From assembly GCA_024180945.1 (NCBI GenBank), contig JAKSGN010000007.1:4278001-4342000 (forward strand): a stretch of DNA of 64,000 nt. Reading direction: 5' to 3'. Shown here piece after piece: positions 1 through 11,077 of this stretch. A program made the position numbers and the translations under genes. This stretch comes from Macrophomina tecta. Taxonomy: Eukaryota; Ascomycota; Dothideomycetes; Botryosphaeriales; Botryosphaeriaceae. The notes under the pieces were generated by a model. It worked only from the letters and a program-made list of their open reading frames with translations, ran no database searches and was not told where the DNA came from. Every line of letters starts with the position of its first letter. Position 1 is the stretch's first letter.

Positions 1-303
1 AATACTGCAAATTAAGTCAGTGAATGGATTTTGGAAGTTTGAGTTTCGACAGAGCCTGCAGAGGATCTGTGGTTATGTCTGTGGTATTCTATAGTTCGAA
101 GTATTGCTTACCTCGACAGTTTCGCCAGTGTCTGGCACCTCAGTGTACCAGTCTGTCTGGATATCATAGTCACACCACACGGATCTATCACTGGCAGTGT
201 TGCCAGTACAGACAGATCCAGAGGCTGACGAGGCGGACGTTGCTGCCTGAGGCGCCGCAAGAGATCCTGCAACGAAAATGTTCCAAAGGAGTGAGTTCCG
301 CAT
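1..303 (-). CDS. Laccase (multicopper oxidase), N-terminal part only, cut by window edge
   Basis: Exon 1 is complement(112..303), 64 codons, starting at the ATG at 303. An intron occupies 5..111 (donor GTAAGC, branch CTGAC, acceptor GCAG), and the first four bases of exon 2 restore the frame as Tyr. The protein opens with a hydrophobic signal peptide (about residues 1-18). It continues with the start of the first cupredoxin domain of ascomycete laccases: SVWCDYDIQTDW, then VPDTGETVEY. The family oxidises phenols with four copper ions outside the cell. The copper-binding His-X-His motifs lie beyond the left edge, so activity cannot be judged. The TTG-started extension upstream of 303 is not used because it lacks an ATG. 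Identification rests on this N-terminal signature and the intron that splices exactly into it. Confidence 0.75.
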
Positions 304-2947
304 CTTGAGAATTGTTCGCGGAGGGGGTGGCCAAATGGGCAAGTTGTCGAGTGATACAAGAATGAATTACACAAGAGAGGGAGGGCCCCAGTGAAAGCTG
401 CTGGAGAGCAGTTGTAAGAGAGCGCAATGATGAGTCCAACAGTTTCGTCAAGTGGGAAGATGCTATATATCAATGCGAGCAGTGCCAACGACATTGAGCA
501 TCAAGACGAGCGGGTACCACGAATACGGAGAGACGATGCTACACGATCATCGTCAAAGTCCAAACACCTCTCCATGCTTGTCTTCCGGCCTGACGATGCG
601 CCTCCACTGGCCGAGAATGGATATCTTCTCCGCTGATCCGGATCTCATGCGCGCCAGCAATAAACGAAGCTTTGCTCCGGTGAAGCAGGCTAAGGAGACG
701 AACTATTGTTTGATGTCTTGCCTTGGCAAGTGGTCCATAGATTCCGTCGCAGTGCGGCTACGCAAGACATTCCGCGCGCCCAGGGACGGGTGAGTATCAC
801 CGATGCATGTAAGGAAGGGTAGGCCCTCTACGCACCCCACACTGATTGTTATAGCTTGCTCCAATATTGAACTTGGAGCTAGAGATACGGATATCAGACG
901 ACATGTACCTGTGAGGCTCTAACCGAGCCGGCTGACGCCATGTCTAGTGCAATCAAGGCCGCCAGTTCTCGCTCAGGGTGACAATCGGAGCCACGTGTTG
1001 GTAAGTTTCAATAACATTATCTGCACGTTTAACTCCGTAGGCGCGTGTCTACTGAACGGAACCGCCACGATGGCGCGTAACCCTGCAAGCCGAAGACGAA
1101 ATTTGGCTCGGATAGAGTCGGTTGCGTTATTCATAGGATTACTGACGGCGGGTTATGGCCGGGCATCCAGGCTTCCCGTCCGACGCCGCATGTACAAGGT
1201 AGTTTCCAAGCTTTTTCCCTGAGATACCGTCTAGGATCCAGCGCTGCAGCTGACGACGCCAATGTCGACAAAAGGGATTGTACGCTTTCGTATCCTTGTC
1301 ACCGTACTGAAGTGGTGTCAGCTTGGCCTTGACTCCTGCCGCAAATGACCCTGTTGGTGTGAGCGTTCATTTAAGCGCTACCGGTGGTCGGGAATAGATG
1401 CAGCTACAGGAGACGGTCTGGCACATCGCAGCATGGATTGCTTGATTCAGTCCCACCTGCTTACGCTAGAACTTCGGCGTTTTGGCAGGCGACGGCCATG
1501 TCTGCCGCAAGGCCTCCACCATTGTCCACGACGCGTTCACCGGCGTACCAGAAAACGCATGGCTGCTATAGGGAGCCGGCGCGTTTAAACAGCTATTTTT
1601 GCCCATGATCTGCGTCGAATAGACAAGATGGGCAGTTCTCTCGGTGATCACCGCTCGAATTCGTCCCGTAAGTGTTTCGAACCAGTGGAGTCGGTATGGA
1701 TAGAAACTGATCTAGGGGTCGGGAACAAAAGCCGAGCAGACTAAAGTTGATCATGGCGGCCCGTTTAGCACCGGTGGACGCCTGACGCACCCGTCTATCA
1801 GCCGCGCGAGATCCTCGAGCAGTCCAGAAATGTACATTCGTCACCATCTGTGAGTGGCTCCTCCTGATAACGGTCAAACAATTCAGCTGAGAGCGCAGCT
1901 GAAGCTCGGTCTCGTATTGACGCGCAAGTGACTGAAGTCGTGGGACTGGCAGGCGACAGCGCTGGGGCCGGAGAGACAGTGCTCGTGGAAGCGAGGAGAT
2001 CTCCTTCTTGCCTGAATGGGGAATGGTCAAGGAGTGGGGACATGCCGGCTCGAGTTAACAAACCTCATGTCCGCATCTCAATAGGAGCACTCTGGTCGGC
2101 GAGATAGACGAGTCGATCCACTTGCACTTCCCGAGCATGCATGGTTGCTGCAAGGCTGACCTTGCCTATATCGTAGTCAGACTAAAAGCATGTATTCCTC
2201 CGCTGCTGCTCAAAAAAAAAAAAAAAAAAAAAAAACACCCCGGGAATACTGACCACATAGGCGACTGTTCCGTGGGGAGCCTCAACAGTGGGGAAATAAC
2301 CCCTGTTAGACTTAAGGAATGTGTCTTGGCAGACGGGAGCGGCTGGCTTATTCGTTCCGAGACCCAGCAGCTCGAGCTCATCATTCGAAAATTGCCGTTT
2401 GGGGTGGTGTGGACGCGCGTCATGATGGTTGGAGCTGGTTGGCTCCACGCGTGGAATGTCAGCTATTCCTTCATACCACCACCCACTCGCCTCACTCTCC
2501 AAACCTTGCATACAGCTACTTTTCTTGGCCCGGCGGCTGTGGCGGTCGTCCTATGCTTGATTGAGAAAAGCAAGCTCGTGCAACCGCCGCGCAACCTGTG
2601 TTGAGTGAAACCAAGCCCACGTTGACCCTGCCAAGCTGCAACACCTGCGTAGCTCATGCTATTGAAACAGAACGCCATGAGTGCCTGCTGACTAGTTGGG
2701 CTCTGGCTGCCTCGCGTTGCTAAGCGAGCTGTCTGAAGCAGGAGCTGAAGGTCGGTCATATCGGTAGGGATAGAGATGAGCTCGGAGATAGCTGCAATGC
2801 CGCTGTGCAGTAAGCTTTACAAATACCTGATGCCATCTCACAACCGTTGCAGGTGTCCTTGAATGCATGTTTCAGTGCCTCCTCTTTAAAGTCCAGCTGT
2901 GGACTTGACGTCCTTCTCACAATCATTTTATTATCTTGATATTTACC
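304..2947. other. Gene-poor stretch, no supported gene
   Basis: Open frames here are short, overlap each other on both strands and mostly lack ATG starts or recognisable domains. It contains the laccase promoter at its left end and a 24-base A-run at 2212-2235. A minus-strand frame at 1798-2061 has a Ser/Pro/Thr-rich stretch, but no domain could be named. Confidence 0.6.
2212..2235 (+). repeat. Poly(A) tract of 24
   Basis: An uninterrupted run of 24 A follows a CTGCTGCTC sequence. It could be a simple repeat or the tail of an old retroposed copy. No target-site duplication was recognised around it. Confidence 0.9.
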
Positions 2948-3600
2948 ATGAAGTTCACCCTCTCTTTTCCAGTGTTCATGCTGGCGCTTGTCAATCTTTC
3001 GACAGCGGCGGCTATCAAGCCGAGAGCTGATTCCTTCAAGCTCTATGCATATGGTGAGAATATCACTCACGGACTCGATGTCTTCCTCGCAGACGGTCCG
3101 CACCATGATCGGAAGATGTCGAGATGATGCTGACTAGCTTTAAAGGCATAGCCTATGCCGGCAGCCAAACTCCTTCGAATGCCTCAAGCATCTCAAACAT
3201 TACCTGTGAGTTTCAAGGTCCATCTTGCATCGTCGTGACCCTGACTATTCCAGTGTCGACGGCGGATAGTAAAAGCGGAACGTGGATGGTCACGACCGAC
3301 GCAGGCGATACTTTCAACTGGGGTGTTGCGAATTCTGGTAGCACCTTGGAGACCGTCGGAGTCGCCAACGCCAGCTCCTCAATGAACACGACCGGATTTG
3401 GTCTATATGGCGCATGGGCATACCGGCTTTCCGATGCCGGCGAAATCGAAATGAATTACCGCGCTGTGCCTACTGGCGTCGATGACCTTTACATCATCAA
3501 GTGGGCTCCTTCGGCAACAGTTGACGATAGTGCTCTGCTCATCAACTTAAGAACGGCCTCGCCGGTGCCGATCACCGACAAGAACAAGAATAAACAATGA
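2948..3600 (+). CDS. Small secreted protein of unknown function
   Basis: The exons are 2948..3095 and 3146..3600, giving 200 residues. The intron (3096-3145) has donor GTCCGC, branch GCTGACT and acceptor AAAG; splicing rebuilds the run FLADG-IAYAGS in frame. The N-terminus is a clear signal peptide (about residues 1-21, MKFTLSFPVFMLALVNL), followed by a possible Lys-Pro-Arg processing site. The mature part begins with FKLYAYGENI and a DG-I-Y element seen in fungal secreted or cell-wall proteins that I cannot tie to a named function. It holds two cysteines (TCEFQGPSC) that may pair, and several Asn-X-Ser/Thr glycosylation sites. It is hydrophilic with no membrane segment after the signal. The exon structure is well supported; the function is unknown. 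Confidence 0.75.
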
Positions 3601-4086
3601 TCTTGTCACCACAGGGGACTTAGATAGTAGGATGGAGGATTTGGCGTGCTCTTGCAGTTTCTGGACGAAGGGCTTGATTGTTTTGGATAATTTTGAATTC
3701 AGGCTGTCATTCCGTGTTGCAATTGTTAATTTGTTCTTGGAAGTTCTCATGGCGCGTATGTTGTAGTTCAAGCCAGTTATTTCAACTTCTCCGCTTGCAC
3801 GGTGATCTTGCGCAACCTCAAAAAGGACGTACTCAATCAAATCGCGGTGTCGCTCACTGCTGAAGCTGGCTGATCGAGATCTTCTGAATCATTTAAGCCT
3901 CCGAGCCGGTTCTGTGAGCAGTCACCGAGGATCAATTCCACGTGAAGGAAAACACGGAAAACATCAAACAATCCTGTCATGGGGAGGCGATATCACACCA
4001 TTGTCAAAGCTGAAACGAGTGAGGGAAATCAGGATGACTTTTTGTTCCTATCTCGAAACCATGTAGTGTCTGGTATCAATCCTAAT
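3601..4086. other. Convergent intergenic region
   Basis: It lies between the 3' ends of the secreted protein gene (+) and eL22 (-). Only 3' UTR-like, AT-richer sequence is visible. No gene is supported. Confidence 0.6.
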
Positions 4087-4664
4087 TTACTCCTCGTCCT
4101 CGTCGGCCTCGTCGTTGACGACGTTGAAGAAGCGGAGCTCGTAGACACCCTTGGAGGTGGAGACAACGCGGAGCCAGTCACGGAGCTGCTGCTTCTTGAG
4201 GAACTTCTTGGTCCTGTGGTGCGCACCCAATCAGCGGACGCGTCCTTTGGAATTTCATTCTAAATGTAGGCGCCTTACAGGTACTTGAGGTAGCGACCAG
4301 AGAACTCCTGGTGGGCAATGACCTCGATCTTGCCGTCGCCCTGCTGGGAGATCTGGACGGTGTCACCGAGGTTGCCGGTGCGGCCATCGACCTTGATGCG
4401 GTCGTGAAGGAACTTCTCGAAGGCGGTGATGTCGAAGATCTTGTCGCTCACGGGCTGCGAGGCGTTGATGATGAACTGCGAACAACGTCAGCTGCTGAAG
4501 CGATGAAAAACGCAGCAGAATAATGGCACCTTCTTGGTGATCTTGGAGCCCTTCTTGGGGCCGGCACGCTTCTGTGATTCACACTTAGCCTACTGCTCTC
4601 AAAGGCCGAGCCTCGCTCAGGAGTTCGGCGGGCAGCAAAGCAGTGAACATACGACGGGGGCCAT
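4087..4664 (-). CDS. RPL22: Large-subunit ribosomal protein eL22
   Basis: There are four exons: complement(4653..4664), (4530..4571), (4279..4475) and (4087..4213), encoding 125 residues. The first exon carries only four codons (Met-Ala-Pro-Val), and the second is 14 codons of basic sequence ([14 protein letters not shown]). The third begins [15 protein letters not shown] and ends YLKYL; the fourth begins TKKFLKK, runs through LRDWLRVV and ends in an acidic tail. This matches the eL22 family at its usual length. The protein sits on the 60S subunit near the peptide exit tunnel. The donor of intron 2 is GTGCCA, weaker than the others. Early short introns are common in fungal ribosomal protein genes. 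The gene converges with the secreted protein gene and has about 1.3 kb of upstream sequence. Confidence 0.95.
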
Positions 4665-5995
4665 TTTTGACGAGGTTGGCGGGGGATTCGCGAAGTGCGC
4701 AAAGAAATGGGTATCCTGCGCTACGGCGGCGGCGGTCGAGGAAGTCGTGGGGGTGAGGTTGAAAACTTCGCGGCTTGAGCTGGTGGTGACGAGATTTCGC
4801 GACGGTGCCGCTACTCGGTTAGCGCACCAAGTCTGGTTTAGTGCGTAAACGATTCGTTCCCGCCAATGCGTTCCTTGAGCACGAGTCAGGCGAGCACTGT
4901 CTCCTCACACGCGCTCACTCCGTTGCCTATTCTCTTATTCAACCTCTCCGCACGTCAGTCACGTCCCTCCCAGGCAGAACGAAAGATGCAAACAGGCTTT
5001 CGTCCCACAGTCTGTCATCCACCCCGCCATCAGGCGTTCACTGCACAGCTGTCCTCGTGATCATCATATGCGTTTCAGCCAACGTGGCCCTATAATTCTG
5101 TGTCGTAAACCCAGGAATACGTGCATCTCGCTCGCTCCTCCTTAGGCGTCCTGTCGATCTCCCTATTTTCCGCTCGCTTGTTTAACTTTTTTTTCCCTGC
5201 GTCAGGCCCCACGTCTCTAATTCGGGCTTAATTCCTTGCACTCGGCCTCTTCCAGACGTGCGTCTACGTATACCACTCAAATCCGGACGCGCCGTTCGTT
5301 TCTTATGCCCGTATTCTACATATGCTCCGTAGATTCCCAGCGGAAGACCCCCCGGTTCAACTTAATACTTTACCTTTGTGCCGGCTTGGCAGCTCAACAG
5401 CTGTTTCTCCTTTCGTAACTCCTATCTCCTACACAGTGCCGAAACTTTTACAAGGTAGTACCGCGGCTGTTAAGCTTCACAACAATAGTGGTTGAGTCGC
5501 ATCATGAGAGCCTTGGTCATATGCCAAGAAGCTTCCGGATGCTACCGGCGGGGATGGAAACCCCTTACAGGGAGGCGGGTCCTCGAAATTCTGTCTACCC
5601 ACTTGCCTCTGTCGGTCGAAAGCCGGAAGTATTTGTCTAGCGTCGAAAAACTCGCGTCCTCTACTACGGCCAAACTCTCAGCTAACAAAGCCACATGTGC
5701 CAGATCCCGCTCGATCGAGCCCAGAGATATGAAAAAAAAATAAAATGAAAAAACCAACAATATCGATCAACTAGAAAAGCAGATTGGTACTGAGATGGTT
5801 CTAGGAAGTATTAAAACAGCAGTTGAAAGTATGTGTGAGGAGGTGAAGCATTCTTCCGAGCGTGAACGTACAAACAAAGGGATGACGCTTGCGCCGTAAA
5901 GATGCTTCAACGCCTCATGGCAAAGACAGATTGCACTATTTCTAAAACCGATCACATATCAGGTTTGATAACATTCGAATGAATCATCTTCAAGG
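4665..5995. other. Upstream region of eL22, no gene seen
   Basis: It separates the eL22 start from the 3' end of the esterase gene. It has C/T-rich stretches and a TTAGGCG motif at about 5142. Open frames in it are short and without domains. Confidence 0.6.
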
Positions 5996-7139
5996 TCATT
6001 CCATGACTGAGCTTCCGAAAGCCTTGGACAACTCTTCTATCGCTCTTCGGTTGAATTCCTGGCCACCCTTCAATATACCATCGAGATGAACCACGGTGTG
6101 AGGAACGCCAGGTATCCGCCAGATCTCGGTCTTTGAGCCAGCTTCGTTCATTCTTTTTCCATAAGCCTCCCCCTCGTCCCTCAAAGGATCCAATTCAGCA
6201 GTCACAATCAAAGCTGGCGCAAGCCCAGAGAGATCCGGATGCCTCATCGGAGACACCTCCCAGTCCTGCATCTATTAGCACCTTCACGTGACGACGAACT
6301 GGAAAGAGCCGCTTTTTCGTACGTACATTGTCGTATTTGGCCGGTCGCGGATTGCCCAAAAGCGCCTTGTGGAAATAACTCATGCGCTCTCCTGGGAGTG
6401 CCACAGTATCCCACATTTCTCTGTAACTCTCATACGGACAGCTCCTTTCCAACTCGCCAGTGGGCGTGAAGACGTGCAGGTCAGTGACCGGCACTATGAG
6501 CAGCTGGAAGGCCAGCGGGATTTTCTTTTCGCGGCAGCGCAACGCCGTCACGGCAGACAAATGGCCGCCGGCTGATGCACCGCCGACAGCAAGTCTGTCC
6601 AAGTCCAGATTGAACTCTTCAGCCTTCTGCTCCCTCATCCACTGGAAGGCAGCCCAGGAGTCCTCCACCTGCGTGGGATGCGGGTGCTCGGGCGCGAGCC
6701 TGTAATCGACATCAAAAACGACGCAGCCAAGGTGATGCGCCAGCCTTTTGCCGAACTCGTGGTCGCTATGAAGCCCGCCAAATACCCAGCCGCCGCCGTG
6801 AAAGTTCATGTAAGCGGGTCTCTTCCCCTTGACCGCACCCTCCTCAACCCGCTCGAAGATGCGGATGGCGATTTCTCCGCCCTTGACAGGGCATTTTTGC
6901 TCGGAAATCTTGACGCGCGATGTCTTGAAGTGGTCGCGGCCGTACGAGATGGTGTATTTGGCTGGGTTTGCGCGGTACCACTCAATCGGTATCTGGTGCG
7001 TGTGCAACCGGCCGCGCTGGTACTTGTTGTGGTGCTCAACGAATGCCGGATCGAAGCGGTCCACTAGGTGATCGGGTATGGAATTCAGCACCGGCAGCTC
7101 GATGGTCTGCGGCGGAGGGTAGGCGTCGGCGTTTGCCAT
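5996..7139 (-). CDS. Alpha/beta-hydrolase, hormone-sensitive-lipase type (esterase/lipase, fold 3)
   Basis: The exons are complement(6327..7139) and (5996..6265), 360 residues. The intron (6266-6326) has donor GTACGT, a GCTAAT branch and acceptor GCAG. All catalytic elements of the HSL family are present: oxyanion-hole HGGG at 114-117, nucleophile Ser189 in GGASAGG, Asp297 in AELDPLRDEG and His327 in PGVPHTVVH. The family hydrolyses short acyl esters or lactones; the true substrate cannot be read from sequence. There is no signal peptide, so it is probably cytosolic. An ATAAATAT box lies about 70 bp upstream of the start. The nearby FAD monooxygenase and pirin suggest, by context only, a role with aromatic or lactone substrates. 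Confidence 0.92.
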
Positions 7140-7607
7140 GTTGCAGGTATGCTGCTTTGATCAGCTCTGAACGTCGAGTGAATGCCGGCCTAGAGAGGTA
7201 GCTTTGAGATATTTATTGACTGGCGGACATCAACTGGCACTCCAGAAGTGGGGGCGGGGCATTGGCAACCTTTAAGTGCAGTGCATACTCGGATGCGCTC
7301 CGTCGCTTTCGCTTGTCAGGACCACGATATTGTCATTGCTTTGAGCTTATCAAGGAAGTCGCGAAGAGGGCAAGCTCCCCTATTAGGAAAGGGGATACTC
7401 GACTTCGACTGGTGTTCTCAGTCCGGAAGCTTTTCCAATTGTCATCATATCATGCCAGCGAGGTGTTCTCCCGCGGTCGCGCTTGTCTTCGGCCCATGAT
7501 TTTGACTCTCGGGATCTTTATGCTCATGCCGAAGAGCTTGAAAACCCCCCATCTCGCGGCCATAAAACACCTAATGACCACTACACCAGTCGCTGAGAGC
7601 ATCCAAC
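7140..7607. other. Esterase promoter region
   Basis: It holds the upstream region of the esterase, including the ATAAATAT element near 7208-7216 on the minus strand. No gene is recognised. Confidence 0.5.
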
Positions 7608-8468
7608 ATGTCCGTCTATTCATCTGATAAGCTCCGAAAGGAGACTAGCTCTCCACAGGCAGGTACGGAGCTGCCGATGTCCGGCCTTGAATCCTCTCCA
7701 TCGCCAGCGCCTGCGCCTGCATCACATGGATCGGTTCTCCGTGTTGAGCTTACTATCTCTCTTTATGAACGTTCCACCTATAATGATGTGCTTCTCGTCA
7801 CCAACGTTCCAGAGCAACATGATCGTTACACCCTGATCCATTCGCTCCGCCACGTTAAGGCATTACGGCATCAGTATTCGCCCCGATGCGAATGACGCCC
7901 AGGTCTGTCTGCGAGTAGATGGATGTGCATTTCCAATTTTACTCCTCTAAAAGTCGGGCACTCCTCTCTGCCCTATAGCGCGCATGTCACCAGCAATCCG
8001 CTCTGGCATACATTCTACCCAATGTCTGCTGCGGAGAATGCGCGCTCCAGCTCACGGACGCGTCTGTACAAAGTATGCGCAATACGTCGACTGGAAGTCG
8101 CTACTAATCGTTCCAATGAATCATTTGATCCTTGCAGAGGTAAAGGCTGTTGTACTCAATGACGACGAACCTGCTCTCGGGAAAACTCTCGCCAACCAGA
8201 CGACTACATGCGTTCACCTATTCCAAGCGTGAACTCAACATCAATCTTTGGCATCTGGCACGGGCTAGCCACAGAGATGACCACTGGATTGAATTGACCT
8301 TCTATCCTCCTATCCTGACAGAGTCTGTCTCAGTAGCCGGCGGACTACCCGTCAAAATTTGAGAAGTTCCCTTTGCACTCCTCCTTCCTCATCTATGTTA
8401 GGCGGACTCCTGCCCCGAAGATCCGGGAGCCGCAGGATGCGCTGCTCGGAAAGGAGGAACATGACTAA
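7608..8468 (+). pseudogene. Decayed gene of unknown family with several frameshifts
   Basis: Coding-like segments follow one another on the + strand in changing frames. The first starts at the ATG at 7608 (MSVYSSDKLRKETSS) and continues through VLRVELTISLYER. After a shift near 7855 comes SIRPDANDAQVCLRVDG. Another frame carries YAQYVDWKSLLIVPMNH. After a shift near 8200 comes LNINLWHLARASHRDDHW, and after one near 8340 comes FLIYVRRTPAPKIREPQD, ending at TAA 8466-8468. The breaks have no good splice sites at the right phases, so decay is more likely than introns. I cannot name the family. An alternative is that this is chance open sequence, but the consistent strand and order make that less likely. 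Confidence 0.4.
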
Positions 8469-9102
8469 CGTTTTGGAAGGTTATCAACTCTAGCAAAATT
8501 TATTAGACAATGATTGAATACACCACTAGTCAGCATGTTGGACAAGTATACAACTCGGTATAGCTAGGGTCCTTTGACTTGTGCGTCTGTCTAAGTATTT
8601 ATAATCTATGAAAAGCACGGTCCGTCCCTTTTTGCAGTAATATAGCACATGATGACTTCTCTCCGGCGCTACACGGTCAAATGTTCCGATAACCTTAGCG
8701 TTCGAGAGCACTGACCTAACGAGTCTCCACACCTTCGTCGCGTTCTGTGCGTCTTAGGATGTTAGTGCGGGCACTTGGGGAATTTACCGACCCGACAGTC
8801 GATATCCATTCCCCAACTACACAGCTCTGAAATGCGCGGAATGCCGTCTCTTATCTCCGAGACGAACAGCCCGGAGAGGATCCACAATGTTCGGTCCAGG
8901 ACAAGGGCATTTCGTAATAGTTACAAATCCGCATAGACAGAGCAGACACTAACAAGAAACATTGATGACTTTGGCTATAAATGAAGCAACACTGTGAATC
9001 CATGAAAGGTCGAAAAGCAGTCTAAGATTCCCTAACATCCAGTTCTCCTGAAGAAAGCACTTCTGTTACTGTGTTCTCAGCCGCTTCAAAGAACAGCTCA
9101 AA
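8469..9102. other. Upstream region of the FAD monooxygenase
   Basis: No gene is seen. A TATA-like TATAAATG at about 8976-8983 lies roughly 120 bp before the upstream ATG at 9103 and is the best core-promoter candidate. Confidence 0.5.
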
Positions 9103-9168
9103 ATGCCCGACACTCTTCTTAGCGACGCCAATGGTTCATCCACCCCCGTGGTTGAATGGACACTCTGA
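9103..9168 (+). promoter_or_regulatory. Overlapping upstream ORF, probable frameshifted former N-terminus
   Basis: The ATG at 9103 opens a 21-codon frame that stops at 9166-9168, overlapping the monooxygenase start at 9156 out of frame. Its sequence (MPDTLLSDANGSSTPVVE) is of the kind that normally precedes the FAD-binding strand in this family. One base appears to have been lost near 9156. Ribosomes starting here would bypass the main frame. Confidence 0.6.
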
Positions 9169-11077
9169 TTATCGGAGCTGGCCCGGCAGGAGCTGCGCTT
9201 TCCAGCTTCCTTGCCTCTCACGGTCGGTTTTGGATACACCATGTTTTCGAATTTACTCAACCTACTAATATAGTGAATAGGGATCAAAGGTCTGATGATT
9301 ACCAATACTCGCTCGAATGCTGACACGCCCCGGGCACACATAACGAACGCCGCTGCTATTGGTATGCCTTCCGTTATGCTCGGCGGAAAGTTAGTATCGC
9401 TAACATCGTCAGAGTGCCTTCGTGACATCGGTCTCGAGGATCAACTGACCCGACTAGCCAATGGAGGCGAAATGATAGAGCATTTGCGGTGGACTAATAC
9501 CATGAATGGGCGTGAATTTGGCCGTATTCATGCTTGGGGAAAGGGTGCAATGCAGGTCAAACCCCATATACCCTCCTTTACTAGCTCACCCGGGGAATTA
9601 AACCATTAGACAGAGCAAGTACGACAAAGCAAGCCCTTGCCGCCACTTTGACCTACCCCAAACGTTGCTCGAGCCAGTCCTAGTGCGGTACGCCACGCTG
9701 CACGGATTCAATTTCCGCTTCGACACCGAATTCCTCTCCTTTGAGGACCGCGGAGACCACGTCCTCAGTACACTTCGGGACATGCTAACCAAGGCCACTT
9801 ACACCGTCCGCTCACGGTACCTGTTCGGCGCAGACGGAGGCCGATCTCGCGTCATCAAGCAGCTGGACCTTCCAATGTATAAGCAACCCAGCCAGGGAGT
9901 AGCCATCAACGTGCTCGCCGATGTCGACCTCTCGCACCTCATGAACGCCGGGCGCACCGGGCACATGAACGCCGTGTTCCAACCCGAGCGCGACACGCCA
10001 CCCTTCGCGCGCCACGTCTACGCGCGCATGATCCAGCCGTGGAAGGAATGGCTGTTCGTCATGATCCCCGACGCGGCCGCCGGCTTCGACGTGATGGGCA
10101 CGAAAGAGCAGTTCGAAAAGCGGATCAAAGAGGTAGTAGGCGAAGACCTGGACGTCACAGTCAAGAGCATCTCCAAATGGCACATCAACGAGATCTGCGC
10201 CGAGACCTTCTCGCGCGGCAACGTCTTCGGCCTCGGCGACGCAGTGCACCGCCATCCGCCCACGAACGGGCTCGGGTCGAATACGTGCATTCAGGACGCG
10301 TACAACCTCGCCTGGAAGGTGGCGTACGTGCTCCAGGGCAAGGCCGGCCCCGACCTCCTGGAGTCGTATTCCGCCGAGCGCGTGCCCGTCGGCATGGGCG
10401 TCATCCGCCGCGCCAATGACGGCTACCGCTCCCTCAAGGAGACCTTGGAGAGCCTCGGTTTTGACAAAGGTGCCATCGAGGAGCGCCAGGCGGTGGCGAA
10501 AGAGCTCGAGGCGAACACACCTGAGGGGCGTGCCCGCCGCCAGCGTCTGCAGGCGGCCTTCGAGCACACCAAGCATGTCTACCAGGGTCTCGGGATCGAA
10601 ATGAACCAGGTGTACAAGTCCTCGGCCGTCTTCACCGAAGGCGTCTCGGGTGATGACGGGTTGGCTGCGGTCAACGACCCTCTGTTCGACTACGCGCCGA
10701 GCACTTATCCGGGACGCCGTTTGCCCCACGTCTGGCTGACCAAGCCGGTGCCTGATAGCCTGATTTCGACGCACGATGTAGCAGGGAAGGGGCGCTTCAC
10801 TCTGTTCACCGGCATCGGAGGCGATGCTTGGGGCAAAGCGGCTGCGGCTCTTGGTACCGAGCTGGGGATTGATGTTCGTGTGGTGACTATTGGCTACGGG
10901 CAGGAGTTCCATGATCCATACTTCGAATGGGCGCGTATCCGTGGCGTGGAGGAAGACGGTGCGATCCTTGTGCGACCGGACAGATTCGTCGCATGGAGGG
11001 CCAATAGTATTCTGGAAGAGGATGACTGGGCCGCACGTACCCTGCGCAAAGTCTTGAAGTCAGTTCTTGCTAAGTAG
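9156..11077 (+). CDS. FAD-dependent aromatic monooxygenase, phenol hydroxylase type
   Basis: The exons are 9156..9222, 9281..9361, 9413..9555 and 9614..11077, giving 584 residues. The start ATG at 9156 leads straight into the Rossmann motif (LIIGAGPAGAA, residues 4-14). Later landmarks of the family are DTPRAHITN in exon 2, a GADG motif (FGADGGRSRV), and the second FAD motif FGLGDAVHRHPPTNGLG. The C-terminal part has a thioredoxin-like fold region (GRFTLFTG), as in phenol 2-monooxygenase and 2,4-dichlorophenol hydroxylase. The expected reaction is NAD(P)H-dependent ring hydroxylation of a phenol in the cytosol. The extension normally preceding the Rossmann strand is out of frame upstream (see the overlapping ORF). 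The enzyme core is otherwise intact, so it may work with a shortened N-terminus. Splice sites are regular and every exon phase closes. Confidence 0.88.

Noticed and set aside
2122..2604. 160-codon + strand frame with a poly-Lys run
   Set aside because: The Lys run is the A24 tract. The rest has no domain, and opposite-strand frames are equally open.
9812..10912. 366-codon minus-strand frame opposite the monooxygenase
   Set aside because: Antisense shadow of a high-GC exon whose + frame is clearly an FAD monooxygenase.
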